A stretch of DNA of 7,512 nucleotides from contig JAUVCU010000067.1 in NCBI GenBank assembly GCA_030590715.1, positions 1-7,512 on the forward strand, written 5' to 3'. The notes below the pieces were generated by a model. It was not told the origin of the DNA and did no database searches. It worked only from the letters and a program-made list of their open reading frames with translations. Within the stretch, counting starts at the first letter, position 1; each line of letters starts with the position of its first letter. Of the stretch, positions 1-7,081 are shown piece after piece. The DNA is from Lentisphaeria bacterium. Lineage in GTDB: Bacteria > Verrucomicrobiota > Lentisphaeria > Victivallales > JAUVCU01. A program made the translations under genes and the position numbers.

Positions 1-2145
1 AATGAAGCCCTCAAAAAATCAAAAAAGAACTATCTCGCGGAAAACACAAGGTTAGGAGATGATGTTTTCAGACTCACCCATGAGTTGGAAGCAGGTAATG
101 ATGCTTTGAAAAAAGTTTATAAAACCAAAAAAGTTCTGATAGATGAATTGACCATTGTTGAAGGGGATTTACAGCGTTCACTAAAACAAAATGAGGCGGA
201 TAAAACACAAATAAGTAAGTTGCTTAAAATTGAGGAATCAAAGAATGCGAAGTTGGCTCATTTAAGTAAAACTCATAAAGAAATGACCGAGAAATCTCAA
301 CATGAGATTTTGGCCCTAACAGATTCTTTGAAATCAGGAAAGACAAAGCTGAAAGAGAAAACGTATCTGGCTGAAAACATAAAAAGAGAAGTCAAAAAAC
401 TTGAAACACAATTGGCAAAAATAACGGCGGTAACAAAATCATTACAAACTGATTTTGTTGTCCTGCAGAAAATAAATAAAGAGGATTTGCTTAAACTGTC
501 TAAAGCGAATAAGACGGTGAAAATTCAGGAGTCTGAAAATAAGAAGCTGTTAACACAAATCATAGTCCTGGATAAAGATGTTGAAACTCAGGAACACAAA
601 AACAAGCAAATAGTTGCAACTGCAGAAAAAAAAGAAAAACTCTTAAAAGCAGAAAAATCAGAGCTCACGAAAATAAAAGAGGAGCTTAGTCAGCATCTTG
701 CAACTTCAAATCAAAAAGTGGAAAGGTCGGTTGCGGAACTTAAAAAAACAAAAATGACGCTGTTGGAGGCCAATAATCAGCTCGCGGCTCTGAAGCCTAT
801 GTATGATTCTGCAAAAAAAGAAATTGCCGGCTTAAATACCGTAAAAACTCAAATTGAGAAAACAGCGCATTCGCTTGCGAAGAAGAACGAAGATCAGGCT
901 GGTCTTATACGTGAGAACAATGAGACATTGGCTGGACTGAACGAGATGTTGGTATCGAAAAATAAAATGATAGCGGAAATTCATAAAAAACTTGATTCTC
1001 AAATTACTAATTCTAAAAAACTTGCGGATGCCCTGAAGATTAAAGATCAGGAAATCGCCAAGCTGGAGAAGAATGCCAAAGGTAGATCGGAGAATATGGC
1101 TGTGCTGAATAAGAAGTTGAAAGGCCAGCAAAGTAATGTTGCCGAACTGAGAGCTAAAAAGGGTATACTTGAACGTGATCTGAAAGAGGCTAGGATGTCA
1201 ACAGTGCTGACGCAGGGAAAACTTGATGACCAGAAAACGACGAACCAAAGTATATCCGTCAGCCTGAAGAATAGAATTAAAGAGATCTCTTCGTTGGAAA
1301 TAGCTTTGAACGGCAGTAATTATCAGATCAAACAAAAAACTCAGGAGTTGGAAAAAGCCGCAGAGTTTATTGCCGGGTATAAAGACAAAGAATCAAAACT
1401 TAATTCTGAACTGGCAGAATTGTCGGATAAATATCTTCAATCCCAAAAAGGGGAGCAGGAATTGGCTCGGGCGATTGAGAAGCTAAGCGTTGATAATGTG
1501 GGGTTACATGAAGCGAAAAAAGCAGTAAACAGCGAACTGGCTTCTTTTAAAATCTCAAGTAACCAACTGAAAGAGTCCTATGAACTGCTGTTGGGGAAAA
1601 ATAAAGAGGCTATTGAGAAATCGAAGATGCTGAATGCGGAGAAAGAGTTTGTATTGGCGGAACTGGATAGAATGACGAAAGAGAACCTTTCGATCAGTTC
1701 AGACCTTGCTGCAGCTAATAAAAGTATTGAACATGCGAAAGAGGAAGCTGGACAGCTGAAAAATCTGTCAGCTTCGAATATTCTTAAACTGAAAGAAGGA
1801 TATAAGAAGGTCGCTACTGACAATATAAAACTTTTGGGCAGTGTTAAAAAATACAGAAGAGAAAATGCCGAAAAGAATCAATTGTTGGCAGAAGCGTTAA
1901 AAGAAAAAGCAGAGCTTCGTGAGATATACCTTAATCTGTACGCAAACTACAAGCGTGGTACTAAAAAAACGGTCACAATGAAGCGAAATTTCGATAAGTT
2001 ACAACAACAGGTAAATAATAATGATAAACGGTTTGAGAAATTAGTAAATGAAAATATTGTGTTGAACGATAAATACCTGAGACTTCTATCCGAAGTCGAT
2101 GAGATGTCGAATACGAGTGTTTCTCAAACAATGCGGGGGCAATAA
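1..2145 (+). CDS. Large coiled-coil protein, 5'-truncated by the window edge
   Basis: The frame is open from base 1 to the TAA at 2143-2145, giving 714 visible codons. No start can be assigned: the frame runs through base 1, and the TTG at 85 is only an internal leucine codon. The whole visible product reads as continuous alpha-helical coiled coil, rich in Lys, Glu, Leu, Asn and Ser with recurrent heptad-like spacing of Leu/Ile/Val. It has no Cys, no Trp and a single Pro (codon 266, bases 796-798), which fits an unbroken rod. No enzymatic motif or membrane segment is visible. The C-terminal 80 residues are more basic and Asn-rich. It lies 42 bases upstream of a second coiled-coil gene on the same strand, so the two are probably co-transcribed. 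The N-terminus outside the window may carry a signal peptide or TPR-like head as in the neighbour (inference). Function unknown; resemblance to SMC- or myosin-like proteins in searches would probably be compositional. Confidence 0.93.
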   Translation, partial: NEALKKSKKNYLAENTRLGDDVFRLTHELEAGNDALKKVYKTKKVLIDELTIVEGDLQRSLKQNEADKTQISKLLKIEESKNAKLAHLSKTHKEMTEKSQHEILALTDSLKSGKTKLKEKTYLAENIKREVKKLETQLAKITAVTKSLQTDFVVLQKINKEDLLKLSKANKTVKIQESENKKLLTQIIVLDKDVETQEHKNKQIVATAEKKEKLLKAEKSELTKIKEELSQHLATSNQKVERSVAELKKTKMTLLEANNQLAALKPMYDSAKKEIAGLNTVKTQIEKTAHSLAKKNEDQAGLIRENNETLAGLNEMLVSKNKMIAEIHKKLDSQITNSKKLADALKIKDQEIAKLEKNAKGRSENMAVLNKKLKGQQSNVAELRAKKGILERDLKEARMSTVLTQGKLDDQKTTNQSISVSLKNRIKEISSLEIALNGSNYQIKQKTQELEKAAEFIAGYKDKESKLNSELAELSDKYLQSQKGEQELARAIEKLSVDNVGLHEAKKAVNSELASFKISSNQLKESYELLLGKNKEAIEKSKMLNAEKEFVLAELDRMTKENLSISSDLAAANKSIEHAKEEAGQLKNLSASNILKLKEGYKKVATDNIKLLGSVKKYRRENAEKNQLLAEALKEKAELREIYLNLYANYKRGTKKTVTMKRNFDKLQQQVNNNDKRFEKLVNENIVLNDKYLRLLSEVDEMSNTSVSQTMRGQ

Positions 2146-2148
2146 GCT

Positions 2149-2189
2149 ATATTTCCCCCCGATAATATAATTTTCCTGGGGGGAAATAT
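2149..2189 (+). promoter_or_regulatory. RBS-sequestering hairpin between the two coiled-coil genes
   Basis: ATATTTCCCCCC (2149-2160) is perfectly complementary to GGGGGGAAATAT (2178-2189), with a 17-base AT-rich loop. The 3' arm contains the only plausible Shine-Dalgarno (the G-run, 2178-2183), 4 bases before the ATG at 2188, and the stem takes in the first two bases of that start codon. A T-G wobble (2148/2190) could extend it. It begins 3 bases after the upstream stop codon. A ribosome finishing the first gene would cover the 5' arm and free the RBS, so translational coupling is a natural reading (inference). No U-tract follows the stem, so it does not look like an intrinsic terminator. Temperature- or protein-dependent opening is an alternative. 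Confidence 0.75.
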
Positions 2190-4809
2190 GTCTAAGTTTT
2201 TTAAGTACAACAAAATAATCTGCGCTCTATCTTTTTTTCTTCTAACTTTCACGCTAAATGCGAACTCTTCTAAAGAAGCATGGAAGGTTTGGCGGAAGGG
2301 ATTTTCTACCTTTGAAAAAGGTGAAGACCAATACTTGATGGGTAAGTATGAGGACTCTCTTGCCAACTTCCAAACGGCTCAGGACTACTTCTCAAGTATT
2401 AAGACGAAGTTCCCTGACTGGAAAATAAAACTTACAAACTACCGCATTGACCTGTGTAAAAGAAAGATCAAAAACGTTAATAAGCGAATTGCTTCAAAGG
2501 CAAGAAATAGTGGTGGTTTGTCATCAATGTCGAGTACAGTTGCTCATGCGGTAAAAAGCACAAAGCTTGAACAGCTTCAGATCGAGCTTGATCGATACAG
2601 AAATAAATTTTATACAGCTTCAGCTTCGCTGGAGATCACGAAACGCGATCTTCAAAGAAACAATAAATCGGCAGAGCAGGTCGTTTCTCTGATTAAAGAA
2701 AATGATGAGTTGGCATTGCAGATAGCTCAACTTAAAAAGAAGCTCGAAAGCAGTTTCAGCAAAGATGGTTCTAATAATGGTAGTTTTGATACAGACGAAT
2801 TTAATGAGCTTAATCATGAAATAGCAAAACTTGCTGTCTCGAACAAAATTTTAAAAGCCGAACTGGATGTAACTAAAAAATCCAACTCTGAATCTAAAAC
2901 AAAATCAGACATGCTGACTGCAGAGATGGGGCGAATCGCTAAAAAACTGAAATCGCTTTCTCCGCTTCAGAATAAAAATAAGTATCTTGAGTCAAACGTG
3001 ATAAAACTGAAGTCTACAATTGAGAAATTGAAGGCGGACGCGAAATCAAAAGAAAGCTACGGAGAGAGAATCGACACTGTTGTTCTGGAGAAGACGGAGA
3101 TGATTCAGCAACTGCGCAATGAGCTGGATCAGATTAGAGAAAAATCTGATGTTGCAAACCTTACAGAACAGCTGAGAGAATCTAATAAAAAGCTTTCTGA
3201 GAAAAACGATGCTCTTATGGAAGCTGTGACTTCTATCTCCAAAGAGAAAGATGAGATCCGCAAAAAGTTTTCTAAATCAATTGCAAATATTATTGAACTT
3301 GGAAGCACTATAGAGCTTCTGAAAGAGAAATTTAATGAACTTCAGGAAGAATACGCAGCAAATGCTAAAAATAGGAATTTTGACAGTGAATATGTTGAGC
3401 AGAGAAGTTCTGTAATTGCAGGCCTGAAGAAAGAAAATAACACGATGCGAAAGGAGCTGATATCCCTTCTTCAAAGCTTCACAACTATAAAAAGTGCTGC
3501 AAAAGAACTTTCTGCTGAAATCGAAAATGATAAAAGTGCTTTTCTGGAAAAGGAGCAAGCTTATAAAAACGAACTGGAGTTCCTGAAAAACAAAAATGAG
3601 ATCCTTGCAGAGAGAGCGGGTGATGACTCTGCAAAAGCAGATATATTAGCTAAATTGAAAGAGATCAATGATCTGAGCCGCAAGCTGGAGACAAAAAATA
3701 AAAAGCTGGAAAGCTATGAGGATAAAATCAGCAGGTTTGAAGAGGTTGAGTTACAGTATGTAAAACTTAAAGAAAAGATAAAAGATGAAAGCCTGAATCC
3801 TACTTCGGCAAATATCGAGGCTTCAAAGCTTCAAAATGTAATTCAAACTCTGAATGCTGAAGTTGTTGAACTTCAGAAAAAAAATAGTGAGCTTACTGCT
3901 CAGGCTACACAGGATTCTGGTTCTGCGATTCTTCAGGAAAAAATCAAAGAGACTGATGAAGTCAAAAATCAACTTTCACTGGAAGTGATGGAAAATGGGA
4001 AACTTAAAGAAAAAATAGTACAAATAGAGCTTCAAATAGAGAGACTGACAGCAAAGAACGATGAACTCGATTTGAAGATCAGTAACAGTAAGTCTCCTGA
4101 GTTTGACATTGCAAAAGAGCTTTCACAAACAGATGCTCAAAAACAGATCCGTAAATTGACGGAAAAATATGAAGCTAAAGCAAGTGAATCTGATCAGAAG
4201 GTAAAATCTCTGGCAAGCAGCCTTCGTCGCAGTAAGAACATGTCTAAAGTATACAAAGACAATCTGAGCAATCTGCAGCTTCGATTCTCATCTCTTGAAG
4301 AAACGATGAAGAGATCTGCTGATAAAATCAAAATTGCAGAATCGTTTGATGCTCAGCTTATGCAGAAGAAACTGGAGTTTTCACAGCAGGAAGTTATAAA
4401 ACTTAATAATGTCCTGAAAAGTGTGGATATTGAAGGATTGATCGAAAATAATTCTGAGTTGAAAATAAAGAACGATTTGGTTAGCGACAAGAATATTGAG
4501 CTTGAAGAAAAGATTGCTGCACTTGAGAAGATCAAACTGCGCCCCGATGTTCAGGTGCTTGTTGATTGGATCAATAGAAAAGACAAGGCGATCGATGCTC
4601 TTATCGAACAGATTGAAGATGTTAAAGTTGATAATGAAGGTCTGACTGAAACGTTCGAAGATATGGAGCGAAAGCTTTATAAAAGAGATGAAAAAATTAT
4701 GCAGTATCGTGAATGGCTTGAGATTAAGTCGAAAAACTTCGATGCGCTGGCTGATATCAAGAAAAATCTGGAACTTAAACTTAATGAGCTGAAGCAAACT
4801 GAAAATTAA
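2188..4809 (+). CDS. Secreted TPR-like / giant coiled-coil protein
   Basis: An 873-residue product starting at ATG 2188, preceded by a G-run acting as Shine-Dalgarno. Residues 1-25 form a clear Sec signal peptide: basic N-region with Lys3/6/9, hydrophobic stretch 10-23, likely cleavage after L-N-A at residue 25, placing it outside the cytoplasmic membrane. Residues about 30-95 form a TPR-like helical pair (G-K-Y-E-D-S-L at 52-58, a P-D-W turn at 76-78, then Y-R-I-D-L-C-K). This contains the only Cys of the mature chain, Cys90. A short Ser/Gly-rich linker (about 107-117) follows, then about 750 residues of Lys/Glu-rich coiled coil with few prolines. Trp794 and Trp843 stand out near the C-terminus, which ends without a membrane anchor, LPxTG or OmpA-like domain. 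The head-plus-rod layout suggests a periplasmic or envelope structural or scaffolding protein (inference). It forms a unit with the upstream coiled-coil gene and ends at a strong terminator. No specific function is recognised. Confidence 0.95.
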   Translation: MSKFFKYNKIICALSFFLLTFTLNANSSKEAWKVWRKGFSTFEKGEDQYLMGKYEDSLANFQTAQDYFSSIKTKFPDWKIKLTNYRIDLCKRKIKNVNKRIASKARNSGGLSSMSSTVAHAVKSTKLEQLQIELDRYRNKFYTASASLEITKRDLQRNNKSAEQVVSLIKENDELALQIAQLKKKLESSFSKDGSNNGSFDTDEFNELNHEIAKLAVSNKILKAELDVTKKSNSESKTKSDMLTAEMGRIAKKLKSLSPLQNKNKYLESNVIKLKSTIEKLKADAKSKESYGERIDTVVLEKTEMIQQLRNELDQIREKSDVANLTEQLRESNKKLSEKNDALMEAVTSISKEKDEIRKKFSKSIANIIELGSTIELLKEKFNELQEEYAANAKNRNFDSEYVEQRSSVIAGLKKENNTMRKELISLLQSFTTIKSAAKELSAEIENDKSAFLEKEQAYKNELEFLKNKNEILAERAGDDSAKADILAKLKEINDLSRKLETKNKKLESYEDKISRFEEVELQYVKLKEKIKDESLNPTSANIEASKLQNVIQTLNAEVVELQKKNSELTAQATQDSGSAILQEKIKETDEVKNQLSLEVMENGKLKEKIVQIELQIERLTAKNDELDLKISNSKSPEFDIAKELSQTDAQKQIRKLTEKYEAKASESDQKVKSLASSLRRSKNMSKVYKDNLSNLQLRFSSLEETMKRSADKIKIAESFDAQLMQKKLEFSQQEVIKLNNVLKSVDIEGLIENNSELKIKNDLVSDKNIELEEKIAALEKIKLRPDVQVLVDWINRKDKAIDALIEQIEDVKVDNEGLTETFEDMERKLYKRDEKIMQYREWLEIKSKNFDALADIKKNLELKLNELKQTEN

Positions 4810-4835
4810 GTCCGGTTGCTAAAATCTGTTTTTAC

Positions 4836-4868
4836 AGGCGCATGTTCATACGAATATGCGCCTTTTTT
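4836..4868 (+). terminator. Rho-independent terminator of the coiled-coil operon
   Basis: AGGCGCATGTTC and GAATATGCGCCT form a 12-bp stem (11 Watson-Crick pairs and one G-T) around the 4-base loop ATAC. Six T follow at 4863-4868. It begins 27 bases after the stop of the coiled-coil gene. The opposite strand has no T-run after the hairpin, so it should act mainly on + strand transcripts and not as a bidirectional terminator for the converging nuclease operon. Confidence 0.92.
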
Positions 4869-4906
4869 ATACATTCTTTGTTGAGGAAGATTCGGCTTGG
4901 GCTGAC

Positions 4907-6157
4907 TTAAAGAAGTCCAGACTTATTAAGCGATTTTAACTTGTTGTTAAGGCATTTCTTTACGCGGTCAACTCCAGGGAAGTCTCTGAAAAGAAAGCCG
5001 TTATTCTGAAAGTATTCTGAAGCGTTGAGTCGCTCTTTAAATTCCGGCTTATTGTATATGGCGCGGTCGACTCCAATAATTAAAGGCAACTGCTGATTCT
5101 CTTCCAAATACTCAAGCCTCTCTATCATTTGATGAGAATGCCAACGGTGAAATAATTCGAGATGAATAACGTCTCCATTTTCATTTTTGTAGCTCTGATC
5201 CGGGAAAACCAGATTTTGATCGCCTAGGTCGAGAAAAGATGATTCTTCAAGGATATCCCATTCTTTAACTTTTTCTTTGAATAGGTTTTGGAACAGTTTA
5301 ACCTCTTCCGGCGTGTATGATGCTCCGCGATAGTGACTTTTTAAATTCGATCTGTTGCTGAGTTTTAAAGTCAGTTCTTTTTTGCCGATTTTTACGACCG
5401 TTTCGATTTTCCATTTAGTCATCAGGCAGATTGCCGGGAAAAAACTTGCCAACTGAAGCGCGTATTTCTGAGTGTTTTCAAAAAGGCTTGCAGGCCCGTC
5501 TATCTCCATTACTACCTTTTTCGGTATGCCGTATCTTGAACATTGTGTCTTTTTTAAATCGGCAAGAAGCCTGAAAAAACGGAGATATCGGAAAAGGGCT
5601 CTCATCATTGCCGGATCGGCTTCTTCAAACGTCAATGTGAGTTTATTTGAGTGAAGCAGCAGGGATTGAACAAGGGACACATTGTATCGTTCCAGAAGTT
5701 CCTTTGGAGACATCTCTTTAACTTTAATCAGGCGCTCGTTATCTGGAAGATCTGCATAAATATCACCTTCCTCTCCGCCTTCGAGTTTGTTCAGCTCTGA
5801 AATCACTCGATTCCGGTACTTCTCGAGGTCTACCTCTTCTGATGCTCTTAGAATATTGTTGGAGGTCGAAAAAATATTGGCGCGCAGAGAACTATAGTCT
5901 GTCTTGGAGGCAATGCTGAATTCGCACTTATCAAGAATAAGCTTATTAAGGCCTTTTGCCAGCTTTAGGTCTTTGATACTGTTGACGAGCGGAGTAGACA
6001 TCTGCTCGATTTCGCCACGAGTTAGTTCAAGCTCTGGATCATAGAGAGCAAGTAGCTGTTGGGAAAGTTCAATCAGGTCCGGAGTTTCAGCCTTAATGAA
6101 TTTTGGCTTTATCTCTCCGCTCCTGACATTATAACGCAAAAGATCTTTGTTGAGCAT
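4907..6157 (-). CDS. DUF790 / Bax1-like endonuclease (XPB-partner family)
   Basis: A 416-residue protein with the layout of the DUF790 family (archaeal Bax1, a structure-specific endonuclease that works with the XPB helicase in DNA repair). Visible family hallmarks in order: M-L-N-K-D-L-L-R-Y-N at the start; K-L-A-K-G-L-N-K-L-I-L-D-K-C-E-F near 65-80; Y-A-D-L-P-D at 134-139; E-L-L-E-R-Y-N-V-S-L-V-Q at 153-164; D-G-P-A-S-L-F-E-N-T-Q-K-Y-A at 220-233. The presumed nuclease core has P-D at 319-320 and Glu334 in an E-L-F-H-R-W segment, followed by I-G-V-D-R at 361-365. Length is in the normal range and it appears intact. The ATG is supported by AGAAGG (6167-6172) 9 bases upstream. It follows the PD-(D/E)XK nuclease gene by 48 bases on the same strand, so an operon is likely. 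No XPB helicase gene is in view. The family call comes from motif memory; nuclease activity here is inferred. Confidence 0.85.
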   Translation of the reverse strand: MLNKDLLRYNVRSGEIKPKFIKAETPDLIELSQQLLALYDPELELTRGEIEQMSTPLVNSIKDLKLAKGLNKLILDKCEFSIASKTDYSSLRANIFSTSNNILRASEEVDLEKYRNRVISELNKLEGGEEGDIYADLPDNERLIKVKEMSPKELLERYNVSLVQSLLLHSNKLTLTFEEADPAMMRALFRYLRFFRLLADLKKTQCSRYGIPKKVVMEIDGPASLFENTQKYALQLASFFPAICLMTKWKIETVVKIGKKELTLKLSNRSNLKSHYRGASYTPEEVKLFQNLFKEKVKEWDILEESSFLDLGDQNLVFPDQSYKNENGDVIHLELFHRWHSHQMIERLEYLEENQQLPLIIGVDRAIYNKPEFKERLNASEYFQNNGFLFRDFPGVDRVKKCLNNKLKSLNKSGLL

Positions 6158-6166
6158 TCTTTGTTA

Positions 6167-6172
6167 CCTTCT
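6167..6172 (-). promoter_or_regulatory. Ribosome binding site of the Bax1-like gene
   Basis: On the minus strand this reads AGAAGG, 9 bases before the ATG at 6157-6155. It is the best Shine-Dalgarno among the minus-strand genes and supports both the chosen start and independent translation initiation after the 48-base gap. Confidence 0.7.
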
Positions 6173-6205
6173 GAAAATGGAAGGGCTTTATGTTGGTTGG
6201 TACAA

Positions 6206-7003
6206 CTAAGCGCCTTCAAGAACTTTATTTGAAATCGGATCGGCAGCATTCAATGTCGCTAGCCTTTCCTCAAACATAAGATCAATTTCATAATCAAGCG
6301 GATGAACTTTCATCCAAATCGGTTTCTCCTGAGTCAGGTGGATTATCCCAAGGCGGATATCTCCAACGTTATCAAAGTAACCTTCCTCTTTCATGATTCG
6401 CTTGTACAAGCTCAGCTGAATAGAGTAGTGATTGAAGCTGGTATCCTCAAGATGTTCGATCGGTCCGAATCCACTCTGCCAACGGTTTTCCGTTGTGATT
6501 CTTCTATTTGTTTTCCAGTCTAGAATCAGGAGGTCTCCATTTATCGGATCTCTCATAAGTAGGTCGATCATTCCGGCAATCTTATATTTATTGCTGAAAA
6601 CAATCTCTTCGGTCCCGACAAAAGTATATTTCTTTTTAAGCCTTTGAACAGCTTCGTGGGCAATTCTGAAAAAAGAAGCTTCCTCTTCATTGTCTGAATG
6701 TGGAAGATCACAGCCTTCCATACACATCTCACAAAAGTAGTGAACCTTTGTTCCCAGATGGCAGGCTTTGTCTTTTTTCTCTTCCCACATAGTGATAACA
6801 TCCTGCTGTTTCATGCCGTGTTTTTTGGCATAGCGGGCACTCACTTCTTCTGTGTCAAACTCCGGGAAATATGCGCTTATAAAAGTTGTTACACTTGTGA
6901 AGTCTTTACAGCGGTCTGTTTCGTATTTATGTACATCTTCGTAAAAGGTGATTTTCTCTCCAGAAGGATGATATGCTGTCTTTACATTCTCGCCATAACC
7001 CAT
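6206..7003 (-). CDS. PD-(D/E)XK nuclease, RecB/Cas4-like
   Basis: A 265-residue protein with the ordered active-site motifs of the RecB/Cas4-type PD-(D/E)XK nucleases: G-T-K-V-H at 84-88 (His88), Glu132/133, G-M-I-D at 144-147 (Asp147), L-D-W-K-T-N at 161-166 (Asp162 and Lys164), and Q-L-S-L-Y at 196-200, the QxxxY motif of RecB, AddB and Cas4. All catalytic positions look intact, so a metal-dependent DNA nuclease is expected. Cys residues occur at 32, 81, 91, 94 and 98, but the clustered three lie before the catalytic core and there is no matching C-terminal set, so the Cas4/AddB iron-sulfur arrangement is not convincing. It is first gene of a probable two-gene operon with the downstream Bax1-like gene, pointing to a shared DNA repair or processing role (inference). 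The start ATG has only a weak AGAGA upstream (7009-7013). It could also be a phage-type exonuclease, but no phage genes are nearby. Confidence 0.85.
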   Translation of the reverse strand: MGYGENVKTAYHPSGEKITFYEDVHKYETDRCKDFTSVTTFISAYFPEFDTEEVSARYAKKHGMKQQDVITMWEEKKDKACHLGTKVHYFCEMCMEGCDLPHSDNEEEASFFRIAHEAVQRLKKKYTFVGTEEIVFSNKYKIAGMIDLLMRDPINGDLLILDWKTNRRITTENRWQSGFGPIEHLEDTSFNHYSIQLSLYKRIMKEEGYFDNVGDIRLGIIHLTQEKPIWMKVHPLDYEIDLMFEERLATLNAADPISNKVLEGA

Positions 7004-7081
7004 TTTATCTCTGTGATTTTATTTTAATATTTTTAATTCGTTCCTATAGTAGGTGTATACACTCTAAATACTACTGGACCA
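7004..7081. promoter_or_regulatory. Divergent intergenic region with a 10-bp palindrome
   Basis: These 78 bases must hold the promoters for both the leftward nuclease operon and the rightward ThiE-like gene. The left half is very AT-rich. Possible + strand -10 elements are TATAGT (7045-7050) and TATACA (7056-7061), each with only a poor -35 match (3 of 6) at normal spacing. A perfect palindrome GTGTATACAC (7053-7062) overlaps the second, and AGTAG (7048-7052) is repeated inverted as CTACT (7071-7075). An operator is possible but unproven. No convincing minus-strand -35/-10 pair was found. Confidence 0.35.

Noticed and set aside
85..87. TTG at 85 as the start of the first coiled-coil gene.
   Set aside because: The same frame is open and equally coiled-coil-like back to base 1, so the gene begins outside the window.
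2166..2171. Exact TATAAT in the loop of the intergenic hairpin, as a promoter for the second coiled-coil gene.
   Set aside because: Transcription would start about at the G-run, leaving almost no leader, and no -35 match lies about 17 bases upstream. The AT-rich loop explains it.
2149..2189. The same hairpin as an intrinsic terminator after the first gene.
   Set aside because: No T-run follows either arm on either strand, and the 3' arm is the RBS of the next gene.
2124..2366. An 80-codon minus-strand frame crossing the gap and the signal peptide region.
   Set aside because: It overlaps a well-supported signal peptide and TPR-like head on the other strand and shows no motif of its own.
4381..4797. 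A 138-codon open frame antisense to the end of the second coiled-coil gene.
   Set aside because: It is a shadow of the Lys/Glu-rich coding frame (Phe/Leu/Ile-rich), without RBS or domain.
4806..4874. A 22-codon minus-strand frame downstream of the Bax1-like gene, starting in a copy of the 11-base sequence (AACAAAGAATG) that contains the Bax1 start.
   Set aside because: It runs through the terminator hairpin, has no Shine-Dalgarno and no recognisable product; the shared 11-mer is probably chance.
6206..7003. A Cas4 belonging to a CRISPR adaptation module.
   Set aside because: No Cas1, Cas2 or repeat-spacer array is present, and the cysteine arrangement does not convincingly match the iron-sulfur cluster of Cas4.
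6698..7027. A 109-codon + strand frame over the RecB-like nuclease gene.
   Set aside because: The minus-strand frame has ordered catalytic motifs; this one is hydrophobic antisense with no motif.
7004..7081. A TPP riboswitch ahead of the ThiE-like gene.
   Set aside because: The region is only 78 bases, lacks the CTGAGA-type conserved core and has no expression-platform hairpin.
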